Of a DNA stretch of 64,000 nt, positions 62,885 through 64,000 are shown piece after piece (position 1 is the first letter of the stretch; each line of letters starts with the position of its first letter). This stretch comes from Leptodesmis sichuanensis A121 (GTDB taxonomy: Bacteria > Cyanobacteriota > Cyanobacteriia > Leptolyngbyales > Leptolyngbyaceae). The DNA lies in contig NZ_CP075171.1 of NCBI RefSeq assembly GCF_021379005.1, positions 4,836,001-4,900,000 on the forward strand. The letters are read 5' to 3'. The notes under the pieces are model-generated. The model searched no databases. It worked only from the letters and a program-made list of their open reading frames with translations, and was not told where the DNA came from. Position numbers and translations under genes: made by a program.

Positions 62885-64000
62885 ATGTCCGTGATTAATC
62901 TCAAGTCTTCACCTGCTTTACTGGTTGCCGTGTCATTAGTTACAAGTTCGCTGGCACCTCTTGCGATCGCCCCCCCAAGTCAGGCACAGTCTTCTTTCTC
63001 TGATGTTCAGGGAAGTTGGGCACAACCCTGTATTTCTGAATTGTCCCAACGAGGCATCATCAGTGGTTATCCCGATGGCACCTTCCGCCCCAACAATCCT
63101 GTCACCCGCGCTGAATATGCGGCAATGGTAGGTAAAGCCTTTCCCAATGCCGCCCGTGTTCGAGCAGCAGCCCGGTTTGTGGATGTTCCGTCTACGTTCT
63201 GGGCTTATAGCGCTATTTCCTTTGCCTCTCAAACAGGCTTCCTCTCTGGTTATCCCGGTGGTGTATTTAATCCGAGTCAGAATATTCCCCGCGCTCAGGT
63301 TCTGGTTTCTCTGACCAGTGGTTTGAACTATACTCCCACTCAGCCTGTCGCGACTGTTTTGGGTATTTATGCTGATGCTTCTGCAATTCCTGGTTATGCT
63401 CAGACGGGAATTGCAGCGGCGACTGAAAGACGTATGGTGGTTAATTATCCTGATGTGCGTTATTTGAATCCCAATCAACTGGCCAGTCGAGCTGATGTCT
63501 CAGCTTTTCTCTGTCAGGCATTGGCGAGTACGGGGCAGGTGGCTTCTGTGATTCCAGCCCAATATATCGCTGGGGGTGGAGCCGTAGCTGAGCAGAAAGC
63601 CCAGATTGTGGCTGGCACCAGCATTCCTGTCAGCTATACGGCGGCGCAGGGCATTGTGATTCGCCCTGACGAAACCGTTGATTTAACCGTAACAGTGGCT
63701 GCGGATGTACGGGATTCATCGGGTGCTGTGGCCATTCCTGCGGGAAGTCAGGTTGTGGGGCAATTGGTTCCGGTTCAAGGAGGCTCCCAATTTGTGGCTC
63801 GCTCTGTTGTGATCAACGGTCGTTCCTATGCAATTAATGCCTCTTCTTCCGTAATCCAAACCACAAAGAACCTGCGTGACCCCAGCCTGACTAAGATTCT
63901 GGGTGGTGCGGCCCTCAGCACGGGAGTTGCAGCGATTATTGGTGGTACTTCTGGCGATCGCCTGCACAATGCCGGAAACCTGATCCTGGCTGGAACTGTA
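62885..64000 (+). CDS. SLH-domain surface protein, N-terminal part (runs off the window)
   Basis: From ATG at 62885 this frame stays open to the window end (372 codons). It has a signal peptide (~1-36, VAVSLVTSSLAPLAIA). Three SLH repeats follow at ~37-210: FSDVQGSWAQPCISELSQRGIISGYPDGTFRP, FVDVPSTFWAYSAISFASQTGFLSGYPGG, and IPGYAQTGIAAATERRMVVNYPDVR (key residues). SLH repeats bind peptidoglycan-linked polymers and anchor surface proteins. After ~230 a beta-rich region begins (IPVSYTAAQGIVIRPDETVDLTV). Its C-terminus is beyond the window. Confidence 0.85.
   Translation, partial: MSVINLKSSPALLVAVSLVTSSLAPLAIAPPSQAQSSFSDVQGSWAQPCISELSQRGIISGYPDGTFRPNNPVTRAEYAAMVGKAFPNAARVRAAARFVDVPSTFWAYSAISFASQTGFLSGYPGGVFNPSQNIPRAQVLVSLTSGLNYTPTQPVATVLGIYADASAIPGYAQTGIAAATERRMVVNYPDVRYLNPNQLASRADVSAFLCQALASTGQVASVIPAQYIAGGGAVAEQKAQIVAGTSIPVSYTAAQGIVIRPDETVDLTVTVAADVRDSSGAVAIPAGSQVVGQLVPVQGGSQFVARSVVINGRSYAINASSSVIQTTKNLRDPSLTKILGGAALSTGVAAIIGGTSGDRLHNAGNLILAGTV

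Noticed and set aside
1-64000. tRNA or rRNA genes
   Set aside because: No cloverleaf signature or conserved T-arm sequence was found in any gap by eye; a tRNAscan run would settle this.

Overview
The window is chromosomal DNA from a cyanobacterium. The sequence shows photosystem I subunit PsaK, plant-type ferredoxin PetF, a biliverdin reductase, a fused PanC/Cmk enzyme, a FutA iron-binding protein, a kinase/receptor fusion, and very frequent HIP1-type GCGATCGC octamers. Protein style and repeat content suggest a filamentous Leptolyngbya-like lineage; that placement is inference. No rRNA, tRNA or CRISPR array was recognised.

Layout. 0-11 kb: the 5' end of argS, nadC, a Crp-family regulator, an M61 peptidase with a PDZ domain, panC/cmk, a two-helix K+ channel with RCK domain next to a DUF815 ATPase, an exbB-exbD pair, and a mazE/mazF-like toxin-antitoxin pair. 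11-15.4 kb: a complete polyamine ABC transporter on the minus strand (potA, potD, potB, potC). 15.8-31 kb: PBP2, trpF, psaK, a pilin-like protein, an isochorismatase-like hydrolase, a small protein with a PTPA-like C-terminal sorting signal, murD, an MDR oxidoreductase, ilvB with a zinc-ribbon tail, a META protein, two oxidoreductases and an O-methyltransferase. 31-49 kb: a basic-tailed DNA-binding-like protein, a heme-c adenylate cyclase, manC, a CbxX-type AAA ATPase, a Ser/Thr kinase fused to a periplasmic binding domain, endonuclease V, petF, bvdR, an AMIN/Amidase_3 amidase, a site-2 protease, an atypical MBL protein and futA. 49.5-55.2 kb: a surface-sugar cluster (rfbF, lhgO-like, NDP-sugar epimerase, rfbC, two GT2 glycosyltransferases). 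55.2-59.8 kb: a mobile-element graveyard. 59.8-64 kb: small secreted or envelope proteins and the start of an SLH-domain protein.

The main unexplained structure lies outside the genes. (1) A 202-bp element at 29556-29757 has a 17-bp closing stem, nested inner stems and four consecutive hairpins, as expected for a structured RNA or a small non-autonomous mobile element. (2) A 73-87-bp palindromic repeat family occurs in four complete and about three decayed copies. (3) The low-complexity repeat that fills many intergenic gaps has also entered reading frames: twice in panC/cmk and once in bvdR, always in frame. (4) An ISKra4 element sits inside an IS630-like element, and the interrupted transposase can be rejoined exactly across a 9-bp duplicated target.

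Together the genes describe a photosynthetic cell with housekeeping metabolism, polyamine and iron import, cell-wall synthesis and remodelling, and surface-polysaccharide assembly. Function calls rest on reading motifs and protein similarity by eye; no database search was run.
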